A stretch of DNA of 64,000 nt from Oligoflexales bacterium (GTDB taxonomy: Bacteria; Bdellovibrionota_B; Oligoflexia; Oligoflexales; RGVZ01): NCBI GenBank assembly GCA_947445775.1, contig CANFEB010000001.1, positions 1 to 64,000 on the forward strand, in the 5' to 3' direction. The position numbers and the translations under genes were made by a program. Shown piece after piece: positions 18,912-27,397 of the stretch; positions within the stretch are counted from its first letter, which is position 1, and every line of letters begins with the position of its first letter. The notes beneath the pieces are model-generated. The model searched no databases. It worked only from the letters and a program-made list of their open reading frames with translations, and was not told where the DNA came from.

Positions 18912-19734
18912 ATGAAAGTAAGGCTGCTTCCAAGGCAGAGGTTATTTTTCCGGCCATTTTTCTGCCGGCCTCAAGGACCTCCGCGTGGTTGGTGCCACCA
19001 GAGCTGTCGCCACCGGAGATCGCCTCGCCACCGATCCCGCCCGACATGTTGGTGATCAATGACAGTCCGAAAACCTTCATGCCAAGGGTTCTGGCGGCAA
19101 TGGTTTCTTGCACCGTACTCATCCCCACCACATTTGCGCCAAGGACGGCAATCATGCGGGCCTCGGCTGGAGTCTCATAACTGGGCCCAACAACTCCGGC
19201 ATAGATGCCTTCAGGAATTCCGGTCGCGGCGGTGACCTTCTGGCGCCACACCCGGTCATAGGCGTCGGTCATGTCGGTAAAGGTTGAGGCGTGGCCCGGA
19301 GATGTCGCCTCGCAATTCTGTCCGGTTAGGTTCAACTGATCGCAGATCGCCAGCAAAGTCCCCGGCTGGTAACGCGCATCGACGCTGCCTGCGGCATTCG
19401 TCAAAATCACAGCCCTGCATCCAAGGTGACGGACCAAACGCGTCGCAAAAACAACGTCATTGGCACTGTAACCCTCGTACATGTGTACGCGTCCGGTCGC
19501 GATTAAAACGGTCTGATCATTGTGCCTGCCGAAAATCAACTCCGCCCCATGGCCAGCCACTGCGGGAGCCGGAAAGTGCGGGATTTCACTCATTTTGATT
19601 CTGACCGGATTTTCCAACTTGGGCAGGGCATCACGAAAGCCGCTGCCCGCCACCAAAAACACATCAATCGACTCAGTTTTGATGACGTGTCCAAGGAGCG
19701 TTGCTGCTTTTTCGAATTTTGATTTGTCGTCCAT
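18868..19734 (-). CDS. Purine nucleoside phosphorylase
   Basis: This enzyme splits inosine and guanosine into base and ribose-1-phosphate for purine salvage. AGSGFRDAL, FPAPAVAGHGAELIFG, VHMYEGYSANDVVFATRLV, ILTNAAGSVD, GVVGPSYETPAEARM and ANVVGMSTVQETIAA are typical of the trimeric (type II) family in order. The ATG at 19734 overlaps the hemB stop as TGATG and has AGGGG upstream, so it is translated after hemB. The 289 residues end in KAKCTASRGPRQP, and those last codons lie inside the overlap with ATPase copy 4. The natural C-terminus may therefore have been altered when the ATPase gene arrived. Confidence 0.9.
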   Translation of the reverse strand: MDDKSKFEKAATLLGHVIKTESIDVFLVAGSGFRDALPKLENPVRIKMSEIPHFPAPAVAGHGAELIFGRHNDQTVLIATGRVHMYEGYSANDVVFATRLVRHLGCRAVILTNAAGSVDARYQPGTLLAICDQLNLTGQNCEATSPGHASTFTDMTDAYDRVWRQKVTAATGIPEGIYAGVVGPSYETPAEARMIAVLGANVVGMSTVQETIAARTLGMKVFGLSLITNMSGGIGGEAISGGDSSGGTNHAEVLEAGRKMAGKITSALEAALLSFKAKCTASRGPRQP

Positions 19735-20777
19735 CACACTAACCCCTGGCGCATCCAACGCGCAGCGTCCAAAGCATGGTAGGTCAGAATTGCGTCGGCA
19801 CCGGCGCGCTTGAATGCCAAAAGTGCCTCCAGCACGCAGGCCTTTTCATCAATAAAGCCTGCCTGGGCTGCCGCCTTGATCATCGCGTACTCACCACTGA
19901 CGTTATAAGCGAATATGGGAACATCAAAACGGTCTTTCGCACGGCAGATGATATCCAAGTAAGGAAGGCCGGGCTTGACCATCACCATGTCGGCGCCCTC
20001 AGCGATATCCAGGGCAATCTCACGAAGCGCCTCCGAGGAATTGGCGGGATCCATCTGATAGGTCTTCTTGTCGGCATGAGCCAAAGCCTTCGCCGAACCC
20101 ACGGCTTCGCGAAAGGGCGCGTAAAATGCCGAAGCATATTTGGCCGCATAGGACAAAATCATCGTCTCGCTGAAACCGCGCTCCTCCAAAGCGCGTCGAA
20201 TCACCCCGACGCGCCCATCCATCATGTCAGATGGTGCAACGATATCGGCGCCAGCCTCGGCATGGACCAGACTCTGACGGGCCAAGGCATCCACTGTTAC
20301 ATCGTTGAGGATGTATCCGGTGTCATCGCAAATGCCGTCTTGTCCATGGCTTGTATACGGATCAAGGGCTACGTCGGAAATCAAACCCAGTTGAGAAAAT
20401 TCTTTTTTGAGGCGAACGAGAGTCCGGGGGACAAGGCCGTTGGGATTGAACGCCTCGCGTCCATCTGGAGTTTTCAGCGACGGGTCGATCACCGGAAAAA
20501 TCGCTACCGCCGGGATACCAAGTTCCACCGCGCCCGCCAAATGCCGGACGAGGTTATCGGCACTCCAGCGCCGGATGCCGGGCATCGCTGGAATCTCGCA
20601 CTCTTCTGCCTGGGACTCCACCACGAACACCGGATAGATCAAATCGTTGACGCCTAGAGCATGCTCGCGGACGAGATTGCGCACAAATGGGCTGCGCCGC
20701 AGACGGCGTGGCCGGGACATTGGATATTGGGAATGAGGGGCATGACTGGGGGCAATTTTCGGGATTTCTGACGTCAT
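19734..20777 (-). CDS. hemB: Delta-aminolevulinic acid dehydratase (porphobilinogen synthase)
   Basis: The enzyme joins two 5-aminolevulinate molecules into porphobilinogen for heme. ILSYAAKYASAFYAPFREA and DMVMVKPGLPYLDI carry the two active-site lysines. VALDPYTSHGQDG replaces the cysteine-rich zinc loop of the zinc-dependent enzymes, so this belongs to the magnesium/potassium-type group. 347 residues from ATG at 20777 is normal; an internal ATG at 20720 lacks a ribosome site. Coupled to the purine nucleoside phosphorylase downstream. Confidence 0.95.
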   Translation of the reverse strand: MTSEIPKIAPSHAPHSQYPMSRPRRLRRSPFVRNLVREHALGVNDLIYPVFVVESQAEECEIPAMPGIRRWSADNLVRHLAGAVELGIPAVAIFPVIDPSLKTPDGREAFNPNGLVPRTLVRLKKEFSQLGLISDVALDPYTSHGQDGICDDTGYILNDVTVDALARQSLVHAEAGADIVAPSDMMDGRVGVIRRALEERGFSETMILSYAAKYASAFYAPFREAVGSAKALAHADKKTYQMDPANSSEALREIALDIAEGADMVMVKPGLPYLDIICRAKDRFDVPIFAYNVSGEYAMIKAAAQAGFIDEKACVLEALLAFKRAGADAILTYHALDAARWMRQGLV

Positions 20778-20968
20778 GAAGCGTATCCGTGGAAGTCTAT
20801 TATAGGTTTGGCTCCGGTGCGAAAGCGGCGGCGGCTAGCTAAATATTTTTTCGAAAAATTTCCCTAGCGACTCCTTGTTTTCACAATTCCCCATATTGAT
20901 CTATAGTTTCCACATAACAGCGTTCGGAACCACTGACCAGACCACTTGTCCACGGGAATTCCCCAGGC

Positions 20969-21520
20969 GTGAAGGCCCCCCAAAAATCATCACAATCACC
21001 TGATTTTCCAGTGATTATTGGGATAGACCCGGGCTCGCGCGTGGTCGGTTTCGCGATTCTGCGCGCCAAGGTCGCCAAGCCAAGGATGCCCCGAGATTTT
21101 GTCGTGGTCGACGCCGGGGTGATTAAGACCAATGTCGATCTGTCGATGCCAGAGCGCCTTGGGCATATTCATGATGCCGTCCACGGCCTAACGGCAGAAC
21201 TCTCGCCAACCCACTGCGCCATTGAAAAGGCATTCTACGGGGTGAATGCCTCATCGGCCCTTAAACTCGGCGAAGCTCGGGGCGCGATTGTTGCAGCGGT
21301 GCGGCGCCACGGACTGAGCGTTTTTGAAATCACTCCCGCTGAAGTCAAACGGACAATTGCCTGTGCGGGCGCAGCGTCTAAAGAGGATGTCTGCCGCGCT
21401 GTTACGGCCCTACTCGGATTTGACCGGGGTAAACTGCCCTTCGATGCCACAGATGCCGTGGCCATTGCCTTGGCCTGCGGGCTGAACCTCAATTACTCGG
21501 TTGCGGCCATAAGCAAATGA
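20969..21520 (+). CDS. ruvC: Holliday junction resolvase RuvC
   Basis: RuvC cuts Holliday junctions made by recombination, working with RuvAB. The four acidic active-site positions are visible in IIGIDPGSRVVGFAI, CAIEKAFYGVN and FDATDAVAIA, and the spacing of the fold is kept. Start is GTG at 20969 with a weak CAGG site. At 183 residues it is slightly longer than usual because of an N-terminal tail (MKAPQKSSQSPDF). ruvA and ruvB are not adjacent. Its stop overlaps the ATG of the MFS gene by four bases. Confidence 0.93.
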   Translation: MKAPQKSSQSPDFPVIIGIDPGSRVVGFAILRAKVAKPRMPRDFVVVDAGVIKTNVDLSMPERLGHIHDAVHGLTAELSPTHCAIEKAFYGVNASSALKLGEARGAIVAAVRRHGLSVFEITPAEVKRTIACAGAASKEDVCRAVTALLGFDRGKLPFDATDAVAIALACGLNLNYSVAAISK

Positions 21521-22767
21521 ACCAACGCCGCCGAGTTCTCGCGATTTCAGCCTTTCTTTTGATGTTGACTTCGGCCTTCATCGATAACCTACGCGGAAGT
21601 TTGATTCCCCTTATTCACGAGCAACTGAACCTCGGTTATGCCCTTGTCGGCGGAATGATGCTCAGTGTGGCAGGACTCGCCGGGGCTTTTTTTAACACCA
21701 GACTTCTCACCGTCGAACGACGCGCCGGCGTGCGCGGCCTAATCCTGTTTGCGGTCGGATTGACCATGGTCGCCATGGTTCTTGCCACGCAGGTAAACGG
21801 AATCATAAGCCTTGGACTCATGGCGATTCCTCTTGGCGGGGCCATTGCATCCATGGGTACGATTTCAAATTTGCTCCTCGTCATGTCGAGCGACACCGGA
21901 AAGTCTCTTGCAAGCGACGCCAGTTTAGACGCCCGATCCGCACATCGCGCCAAAATGATGGCGGGACTTCATTTGATGTTCGGCGTGGGCTCGCTCCTTG
22001 CACCCGCCGTTGCCGCCTTTGCAATCAATCGCCATTGGCCTTGGCCCTGGATTATCGCTATTCCACTGCCACTTCTCGCCGCTCCTCTATTTTGGACAAT
22101 CCGTATGGACTCGGCCCATTCCAGCCATATGCCCAAATCAGGATCTGACAATATTTCTGGTCTGCCCCCCGCCCCCAAGGCCGAAAGCATGTGGCACAAT
22201 ATTTCCCGCGCCGAATGGTTTATCGTCGCAATATTTTTGGCCTATGTGACTGGCGAAGTCTTGACGTCGATGTGGATGCCGTCATTTCTGATGGCCCACT
22301 TCGGCCTGACCTACGAAAATGCAAATCAAACTTCTGCCGGATTTTTTGCCGTATTTTCCATGGCAAGACTTGCTGTCGTGATTCTAGTTCGAGAAAAATT
22401 TCACAAGCCGTTTATTTATGTGCCATTGATCATCGCTGCAGTATCCATGATCGGCGCGAGCCTATTTTCCCAGCCGGGCGAGGCTAACGGCGCCTTGATT
22501 TTTCTGTTCCCTGCCGCTGGAATTATCGGTCCATTCTTTCCTATGATGCTGGCCCGTGTCAGCGTCATCTACAACCACTCTTGGCAACGCCTGACAGTGG
22601 TCATATTGACAACGATGCAATTGGCCTTGGCCCTGTCGCACCTTGTCCTTGGAGCCGTCTTCGATCAACTCGGCGCTCAACGGGCTTATCTAATTCCGCC
22701 GCTACTGCTCATTTTTGCTGGGGTTGGTGCATGGAAGTTTTTAAAAAATGACTCTGAACTTCGTTAG
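21517..22767 (+). CDS. Major facilitator superfamily transporter
   Basis: A 416-residue inner-membrane protein with about twelve hydrophobic segments in two halves joined by a hydrophilic stretch (about residues 190-225). The first half has the SVAGLAGAFFNTRLLTVERRAGVRGL segment, typical of the MFS loop between helices 2 and 3. The pattern is closest to sugar or drug-like MFS members, but no substrate signature is clear. It is translationally coupled to ruvC through an ATGA overlap, an arrangement that says little about function. Its end overlaps the convergent HAD gene by four bases. Confidence 0.8.
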   Translation: MNQRRRVLAISAFLLMLTSAFIDNLRGSLIPLIHEQLNLGYALVGGMMLSVAGLAGAFFNTRLLTVERRAGVRGLILFAVGLTMVAMVLATQVNGIISLGLMAIPLGGAIASMGTISNLLLVMSSDTGKSLASDASLDARSAHRAKMMAGLHLMFGVGSLLAPAVAAFAINRHWPWPWIIAIPLPLLAAPLFWTIRMDSAHSSHMPKSGSDNISGLPPAPKAESMWHNISRAEWFIVAIFLAYVTGEVLTSMWMPSFLMAHFGLTYENANQTSAGFFAVFSMARLAVVILVREKFHKPFIYVPLIIAAVSMIGASLFSQPGEANGALIFLFPAAGIIGPFFPMMLARVSVIYNHSWQRLTVVILTTMQLALALSHLVLGAVFDQLGAQRAYLIPPLLLIFAGVGAWKFLKNDSELR

Positions 22768-23780
22768 ATAAAATCGCGCTTCTTGCGCGCCACACCCTGA
22801 CAAACGAGCCGGGTTTCATCGCGCTGAAAAGAAATCTCTGCCTCACTGAATTGTTCGCGACCTTTGGCACGAAGCTCTTGCGCAGCCCCGCCAAGGTATC
22901 GGTCGAGAGCCTTGTGTGTTGCGAAAATATATTCACAGTGTACTTCGCATGGGCCAACTTGGAAGACACGAAATTCACTGCATCCCGTAATCTTCAAAAG
23001 ATCCGCACCATGTTCATAGCGCATCCATCGCACAAAATTTTGGACGATATCTTCATCGGCGCAGGTCGCCATGACGCGGTAACGCCAAGGACCATCCTTA
23101 GCAAGTTGCAGGCGTGACACAAGATCAAACAAATCCGAAACCACCAGACTGGGACCAGTCATTTCAGCGTCGCGCGCCGATCCGCTGCCCGGCCGCGGCA
23201 GAAAACAGGTTTGAATTGCGCGCCGGCGACAAGGCTCCAGGTCAAAATTTGAAAAGGCACTGACATGCAGCCACTGGGATTTTTCGAAGCCAAGATTTTT
23301 AGTCACATGATGCAACGCAAAATCCCAGGCCCTGTCATCGGGTTTCCATGACCTCATGGCATCCACGGTCAAACAGAGATCCCAGGGCATGCCAAGGGTT
23401 CGTTGAACATCCTGCTGATGGAACAAATCTGAATTTGATATGCAGCCGACTTGGGTCAGCAGGCGCAAATCAAGCAGTGCCCGCGCATCGGCAAACGCTG
23501 GCGCTGCCCCGAAACCGGCCGCGAAGCGTTCCAATTGGTCTGCGTCAAACACTGGATTTAATTCGTTACCGACTGATTTCAATAATGACGAATATGTCAG
23601 CGACGCTGACCCTGGCTGCATTTGATACAATTCCGAGGCTCGCGCAAATTGAAGGAACTTCCCCGGAAATATCGCCTCCACCGGCACACGCCAGTCGATC
23701 AGCGTGCCGAAGACGTCAAAGGTGACCAGACGAATGTCGGAAAGCGAGCTGATCATAGAAGGCGCAACAACAACGCTCAT
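22764..23780 (-). CDS. HAD-family hydrolase fused to a DUF4286-like domain
   Basis: The first 190 residues form a haloacid-dehalogenase domain: FDVFGTLIDW (nucleophile Asp near residue 22), GCISNSDLFHQ, the lysine in MRSWKPDDRAWD and LHVSAFSNFDLEPCRRR give the four HAD motifs in order. After a linker, RYRVMATCADEDIVQNFVRWMRYEHGADLLKITGC through the end matches the compact DUF4286 alpha/beta fold, usually found as a separate short protein. The ATG at 23780 overlaps the M3 peptidase stop (ATGA), so they form an operon. Substrate is unknown; the extra domain may be a regulatory or small-molecule sensor. Confidence 0.75.
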   Translation of the reverse strand: MSVVVAPSMISSLSDIRLVTFDVFGTLIDWRVPVEAIFPGKFLQFARASELYQMQPGSASLTYSSLLKSVGNELNPVFDADQLERFAAGFGAAPAFADARALLDLRLLTQVGCISNSDLFHQQDVQRTLGMPWDLCLTVDAMRSWKPDDRAWDFALHHVTKNLGFEKSQWLHVSAFSNFDLEPCRRRAIQTCFLPRPGSGSARDAEMTGPSLVVSDLFDLVSRLQLAKDGPWRYRVMATCADEDIVQNFVRWMRYEHGADLLKITGCSEFRVFQVGPCEVHCEYIFATHKALDRYLGGAAQELRAKGREQFSEAEISFQRDETRLVCQGVARKKRDFI

Positions 23781-25945
23781 AGCCAACCCTCGTGGCGCAG
23801 CAGCGCCTGCGGCTCAGGTTTGCGACCGCGGAACTCGATAAAAAGTTCCATCGGATGGCGGCTGCCACCCTGAGCCAAAATCACTTTGCGGAATTTTTGA
23901 CCGACAGCAGCAACCGATGCTTCGTTATCAAGGCCAGCCTCCTCGAAGGCTGCAAATGCGTCGGCACTCAAAACCTCGGCCCATTTATAACTATAATATC
24001 CGGCAGAATAGCCGCCCGCGAAAATATGACTGAACGAACAGAGAAACTTGTTTTCCGGATGCGGCGCCATGACACCGGCACGGGCCATATGCCGGTTTTG
24101 AACTTCAAAGGGGCTCACATTTCCAGCCGGATCAAACTCCTCGTGAAGCTCCAAGTCCGCTAAAGCAAACTGTAATTGCCGTATCGCCATCGACCCTGAA
24201 CGGTACGTCCGCGACGCCATGATTTTCTCGATGTAATGCTCTGGCAGGACGGCGCCAGATTGGTAGTGACGCGCCAACCCCTTCAAGGTCGGAACGTGAT
24301 ACAGCCAATTTTCCATAAATTGACTCGGAAGTTCCACGGCATCCCATTCAACATTGTTGATTCCGGCTGCCTCGGAATGTGGCACCTCGCTCAGCATGTG
24401 GTGCAGGCCGTGACCAAATTCATGAAAGAGAGTCCGAACCTGATCAAAAGTCATCAGCCCCGGCGTCTCGCCGACGGGGGGCGTTCCATTACATACCAGA
24501 TGGGCCACAGGAATTTGCAGGCCCGTGGGGGACTGCCAGCGGTCGAGGCACCCGGCCATCCACGCTCCGCCCTTCTTGTTTTGAGGGCGCGAATAAGGAT
24601 CCAGGAAAAATGATGCGATGTGTTTCCCAACGTCGTCGTAAATTTTGAAAAAGCGAACGTCGGCATGCCATATATGTGCCTCGCCATCCCCAGGCCGGAC
24701 ATCGACACCAAAGAGCTTCTTTACCAGACTAAACAGGCCATCCAGTGCTCTCTCCAAGGGAAAGTAAGGGCGTAGTTCTTCTTCCGAATACTGATACCTG
24801 GCTTCCTTCACGCGCTCCGCCCAAAAGGCAATATCCCAATGACAAAGCTCTGCCATTGGCTTGCCATCAAGACCAGCATGGGCTGCGCGAAAGGCCTTTA
24901 TCTCCTCCAAGTCACGACGCGCCGCTGGCTGTGCGGCACCAAGAATTTTTTCAAGAAGTTCCCGGACTTCGCTGACCGAAGCCGCCATTTTGCTGGACAG
25001 GCTCAATGCCGCAAAAGTTTTGAATCCAAGCAAATTCGCCTTTTCACGGCGCAAGCGCAAAAGGTCGTGGATCAAAGGCGTGTTGTCGCGTTCGCCAAAG
25101 GACGCGCGCTTGATGCTGGCCAAGTACAACTTCTCGCGCAAATCAGGACGTTTGCTGAATTCCATAAAAGGAATAAAACTCGGACCATCCATGGTGATGG
25201 CCCATGGCCCGGCTTTCAAATCGATTTTTAAATTGGCCTCGGACGGGTCTTTATCGGCGGCCTTGTTGCGTCGGGCGTATTCATGGGCAGCAAGTTCTAG
25301 GACATGATCAGGCAATCCATCAACATCGGACTGGTTCAACAAATTCATCGCATAATCTTTGGTCGCATCAAGAAGCTGATTGGAAAATTTCGTTGCCAGC
25401 TGCGACAACTGTTTTTCAACCTCATTGAACCTTTGGCGCGCCGCCCCCGTCAGATCCACGCCGGATTGCTCGGCGGCAAGAAGTCGCTTGTCGATTATCC
25501 GCTGTTGCAGCTTGCTCAGCTTGCTCCACGCAGCAGCATCGCCACGCCAGGATTTAAGCCCCTGATAAACTGCTGTGTTTTGGCCAAGACGCAAATCGAG
25601 GTCGACCATGATTGGCAGCGCTTCGTCGTAGGCCTTGCGAAGTTCCGGTGAATTAAACACACCAAACAAATGAGTGACGGGGGACCACGCTGAGTTGATC
25701 GTGGCGCCCACGGCCTCCAATGGCACCATAATCGCTTCCCAGGATTTCGATTCGAGGGAATTCGAGGTCCCTTCAAGATTTTTCACCAAAGCAGCCATTC
25801 GGACTTCCGTCTGCTGCACCAGCCATTTCACGGCAGGAACAACGTGGTCCGGGGCGATACGTGAATAGGCGGGCAATTGGCCAGGGCCACGCGAGGCTGC
25901 TTCGATCAGTGGGTTTTTTAAGTTCAGCTCACTGGAATTGTCCAT
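23777..25945 (-). CDS. M3-family oligopeptidase
   Basis: A 722-residue zinc metallopeptidase of the oligopeptidase A/dipeptidyl carboxypeptidase group. The zinc motif HEFGHGLHHML lies in the C-terminal half with the downstream glutamate in NNVEWDAVELPSQ, and MIKxQxxF-like helical regions precede it. These enzymes degrade short peptides and cleaved signal peptides in the cytoplasm. No signal peptide is present. The ATG at 25945 has GGGGG nearby. It is followed by the HAD-DUF4286 gene with a four-base overlap. Confidence 0.9.
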   Translation of the reverse strand: MDNSSELNLKNPLIEAASRGPGQLPAYSRIAPDHVVPAVKWLVQQTEVRMAALVKNLEGTSNSLESKSWEAIMVPLEAVGATINSAWSPVTHLFGVFNSPELRKAYDEALPIMVDLDLRLGQNTAVYQGLKSWRGDAAAWSKLSKLQQRIIDKRLLAAEQSGVDLTGAARQRFNEVEKQLSQLATKFSNQLLDATKDYAMNLLNQSDVDGLPDHVLELAAHEYARRNKAADKDPSEANLKIDLKAGPWAITMDGPSFIPFMEFSKRPDLREKLYLASIKRASFGERDNTPLIHDLLRLRREKANLLGFKTFAALSLSSKMAASVSEVRELLEKILGAAQPAARRDLEEIKAFRAAHAGLDGKPMAELCHWDIAFWAERVKEARYQYSEEELRPYFPLERALDGLFSLVKKLFGVDVRPGDGEAHIWHADVRFFKIYDDVGKHIASFFLDPYSRPQNKKGGAWMAGCLDRWQSPTGLQIPVAHLVCNGTPPVGETPGLMTFDQVRTLFHEFGHGLHHMLSEVPHSEAAGINNVEWDAVELPSQFMENWLYHVPTLKGLARHYQSGAVLPEHYIEKIMASRTYRSGSMAIRQLQFALADLELHEEFDPAGNVSPFEVQNRHMARAGVMAPHPENKFLCSFSHIFAGGYSAGYYSYKWAEVLSADAFAAFEEAGLDNEASVAAVGQKFRKVILAQGGSRHPMELFIEFRGRKPEPQALLRHEGWL

Positions 25946-26078
25946 GATGGCCCCCGTTGCAGCAACTTCCCTGACAGAGGGGGAGATTGCCTAAATTATT
26001 ATCACAGCTCCCAAACCTTATGCCAAAGGCTGGGTTACCCAATTAAGATATTTGAAAACGATCAAGGGAACCAGACAC

Positions 26079-26620
26079 ATGACCAAAATCGATAAAAAGA
26101 ACCCCAGCTTCATGCGATCTTTGTGTATGGGAAAAATTTTAGAGGACCTGATCGTTCCCTTTCCGGTCATGAAAAAGACTTCTGCGAGTGGGACTTAAAG
26201 GGTGAAATGATCGCCGCATCAGCCACGACAAATTTAGCGGGATTCACCTGTCGATAAAAGCCCACACCGAGACTTATGAACAGTTGACAGCTGGCCTTGC
26301 GGGTGCAGTCAACAGGATTTTGCGCAAACACAGCAAAAACCTCATTGAAAAGCAATTTGCGACCCGTCGCCTTGCCGACATCATGATCGACATGTTCGTG
26401 TTGGCCTGCGTCATTAGTCGCGTCAGTTCTGCCGTGAGGGAAAAAGGCGAGAATGGCACACTACACGCAAGTGAAATCCTTTCGGCATTTAATTGGCAAG
26501 TTTGAAGGCGCGTCGCAGAAAATTTAAGCCGGATCGATGACAACGATGATGAGGCCATTAAATCTTTGGCTGACTACGCCGTTGAAACTGAAGGGTATGA
26601 TTGCTGGTCTCAGTCTCAGT
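26079..26620 (+). pseudogene. Decayed acyl-CoA dehydrogenase gene
   Basis: An ATG at 26079 with AAGGGA upstream opens a frame reading SFMRSLCMGKILEDLIVPFPVMKK, the N-terminal segment of large acyl-CoA dehydrogenases, and stops at 26196. After about 60 bases another frame reads HSKNLIEKQFATRRLADIMIDMFVLACVISRVSSA, a C-terminal segment of the same family. That frame meets an in-frame TGA at 26503-26505 and then resumes with RRVAENLSRIDDNDDEA, the family's tail. The middle of about 500 residues is missing. The gene has thus lost its core by deletion and carries a nonsense codon. It would have served fatty-acid oxidation, alongside fadD and the thiolase. Confidence 0.75.
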
Positions 26621-26621
26621 C

Positions 26622-27245
26622 TCAGACCAAGCGGGCGACCGCAATCATTTGGCCACCAATCGGCAAATGCCAGCCGATGGGCCCCAGCTTGCGAAGTGGC
26701 GATTTCAAAAGTTCCAGCCTGTAGCCTGCGCGCTCAAGAAGAAAGCGCAATGAATACGGCTGAAGCAAAATCTTGTGTTGCTCATCCTGGGCACCTGACC
26801 ACAAACTTGGTTTAAGGATTCTCTCCCACGACATCACATTGGGGGTTGTCAGGACTAGACGCCCGCCCGGGTTCAGAATCCGTCCGATGGATTTCAAAGT
26901 AGTCCAGGGACTTTCCACGTGTTCCAAAAAATCAAACGCCGTGACCATATCCACGCGCACACCACCAGCAGCTGCCCGGATGTGCTCGGGCCATTCCGCG
27001 CAGTTCAAATCCAACTTCAAAAACTTGTATCCGGCATTGGTGTCGGGGTTGAGCCCGCCCTTAAAATCACGGTCGACAATGTCCACACCAATAGAAGTCC
27101 GGACGCCGCGATCGACCAAAGCCCGCCCTAGCCCGCCGGCGCCGCAGCCAAGATCAACGTGCATGCCAATATTAAGTGGCACGCGGGAGCGTTCAAGCCA
27201 CCACAAATGATCTCGATCACTGGATGTTAATTCATCTTGCATCAT
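26622..27245 (-). CDS. Class I SAM-dependent methyltransferase
   Basis: A 207-residue methyltransferase. Motif I is VDLGCGAGGLGRAL, motif II SIGVDIVD, and the post-motif segment VTAFDFLEHVESPWTTLKSIGRILNPGGRLVLTTPN follows the UbiG/methyltransf_11 pattern. The open frame begins at 27413, but ATG at 27245 with AGGT upstream fits the family and leaves room for the divergent promoter of the gene at 27398. A lipid, quinone or glycan acceptor is possible; none is indicated. Confidence 0.75.
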   Translation of the reverse strand: MMQDELTSSDRDHLWWLERSRVPLNIGMHVDLGCGAGGLGRALVDRGVRTSIGVDIVDRDFKGGLNPDTNAGYKFLKLDLNCAEWPEHIRAAAGGVRVDMVTAFDFLEHVESPWTTLKSIGRILNPGGRLVLTTPNVMSWERILKPSLWSGAQDEQHKILLQPYSLRFLLERAGYRLELLKSPLRKLGPIGWHLPIGGQMIAVARLV

Positions 27246-27397
27246 GACTTGAAAACCTAGCACAGGTTCGAAAAAAAAACACGCCGAAGAGATCTCATTG
27301 AAGCCATTGTCGTAAGGGTCTAGGAATGGCACAATCCGGGGTGAGGTTTTTGTCCAATCTCTCCGAACCCGTATATTTCCAGTGCAAAAGGACCCTG

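Noticed and set aside
19776-20657. 293-codon plus-strand frame opposite hemB
   Set aside because: hemB on the minus strand is unmistakable; the opposite frame shows no recognisable domain.
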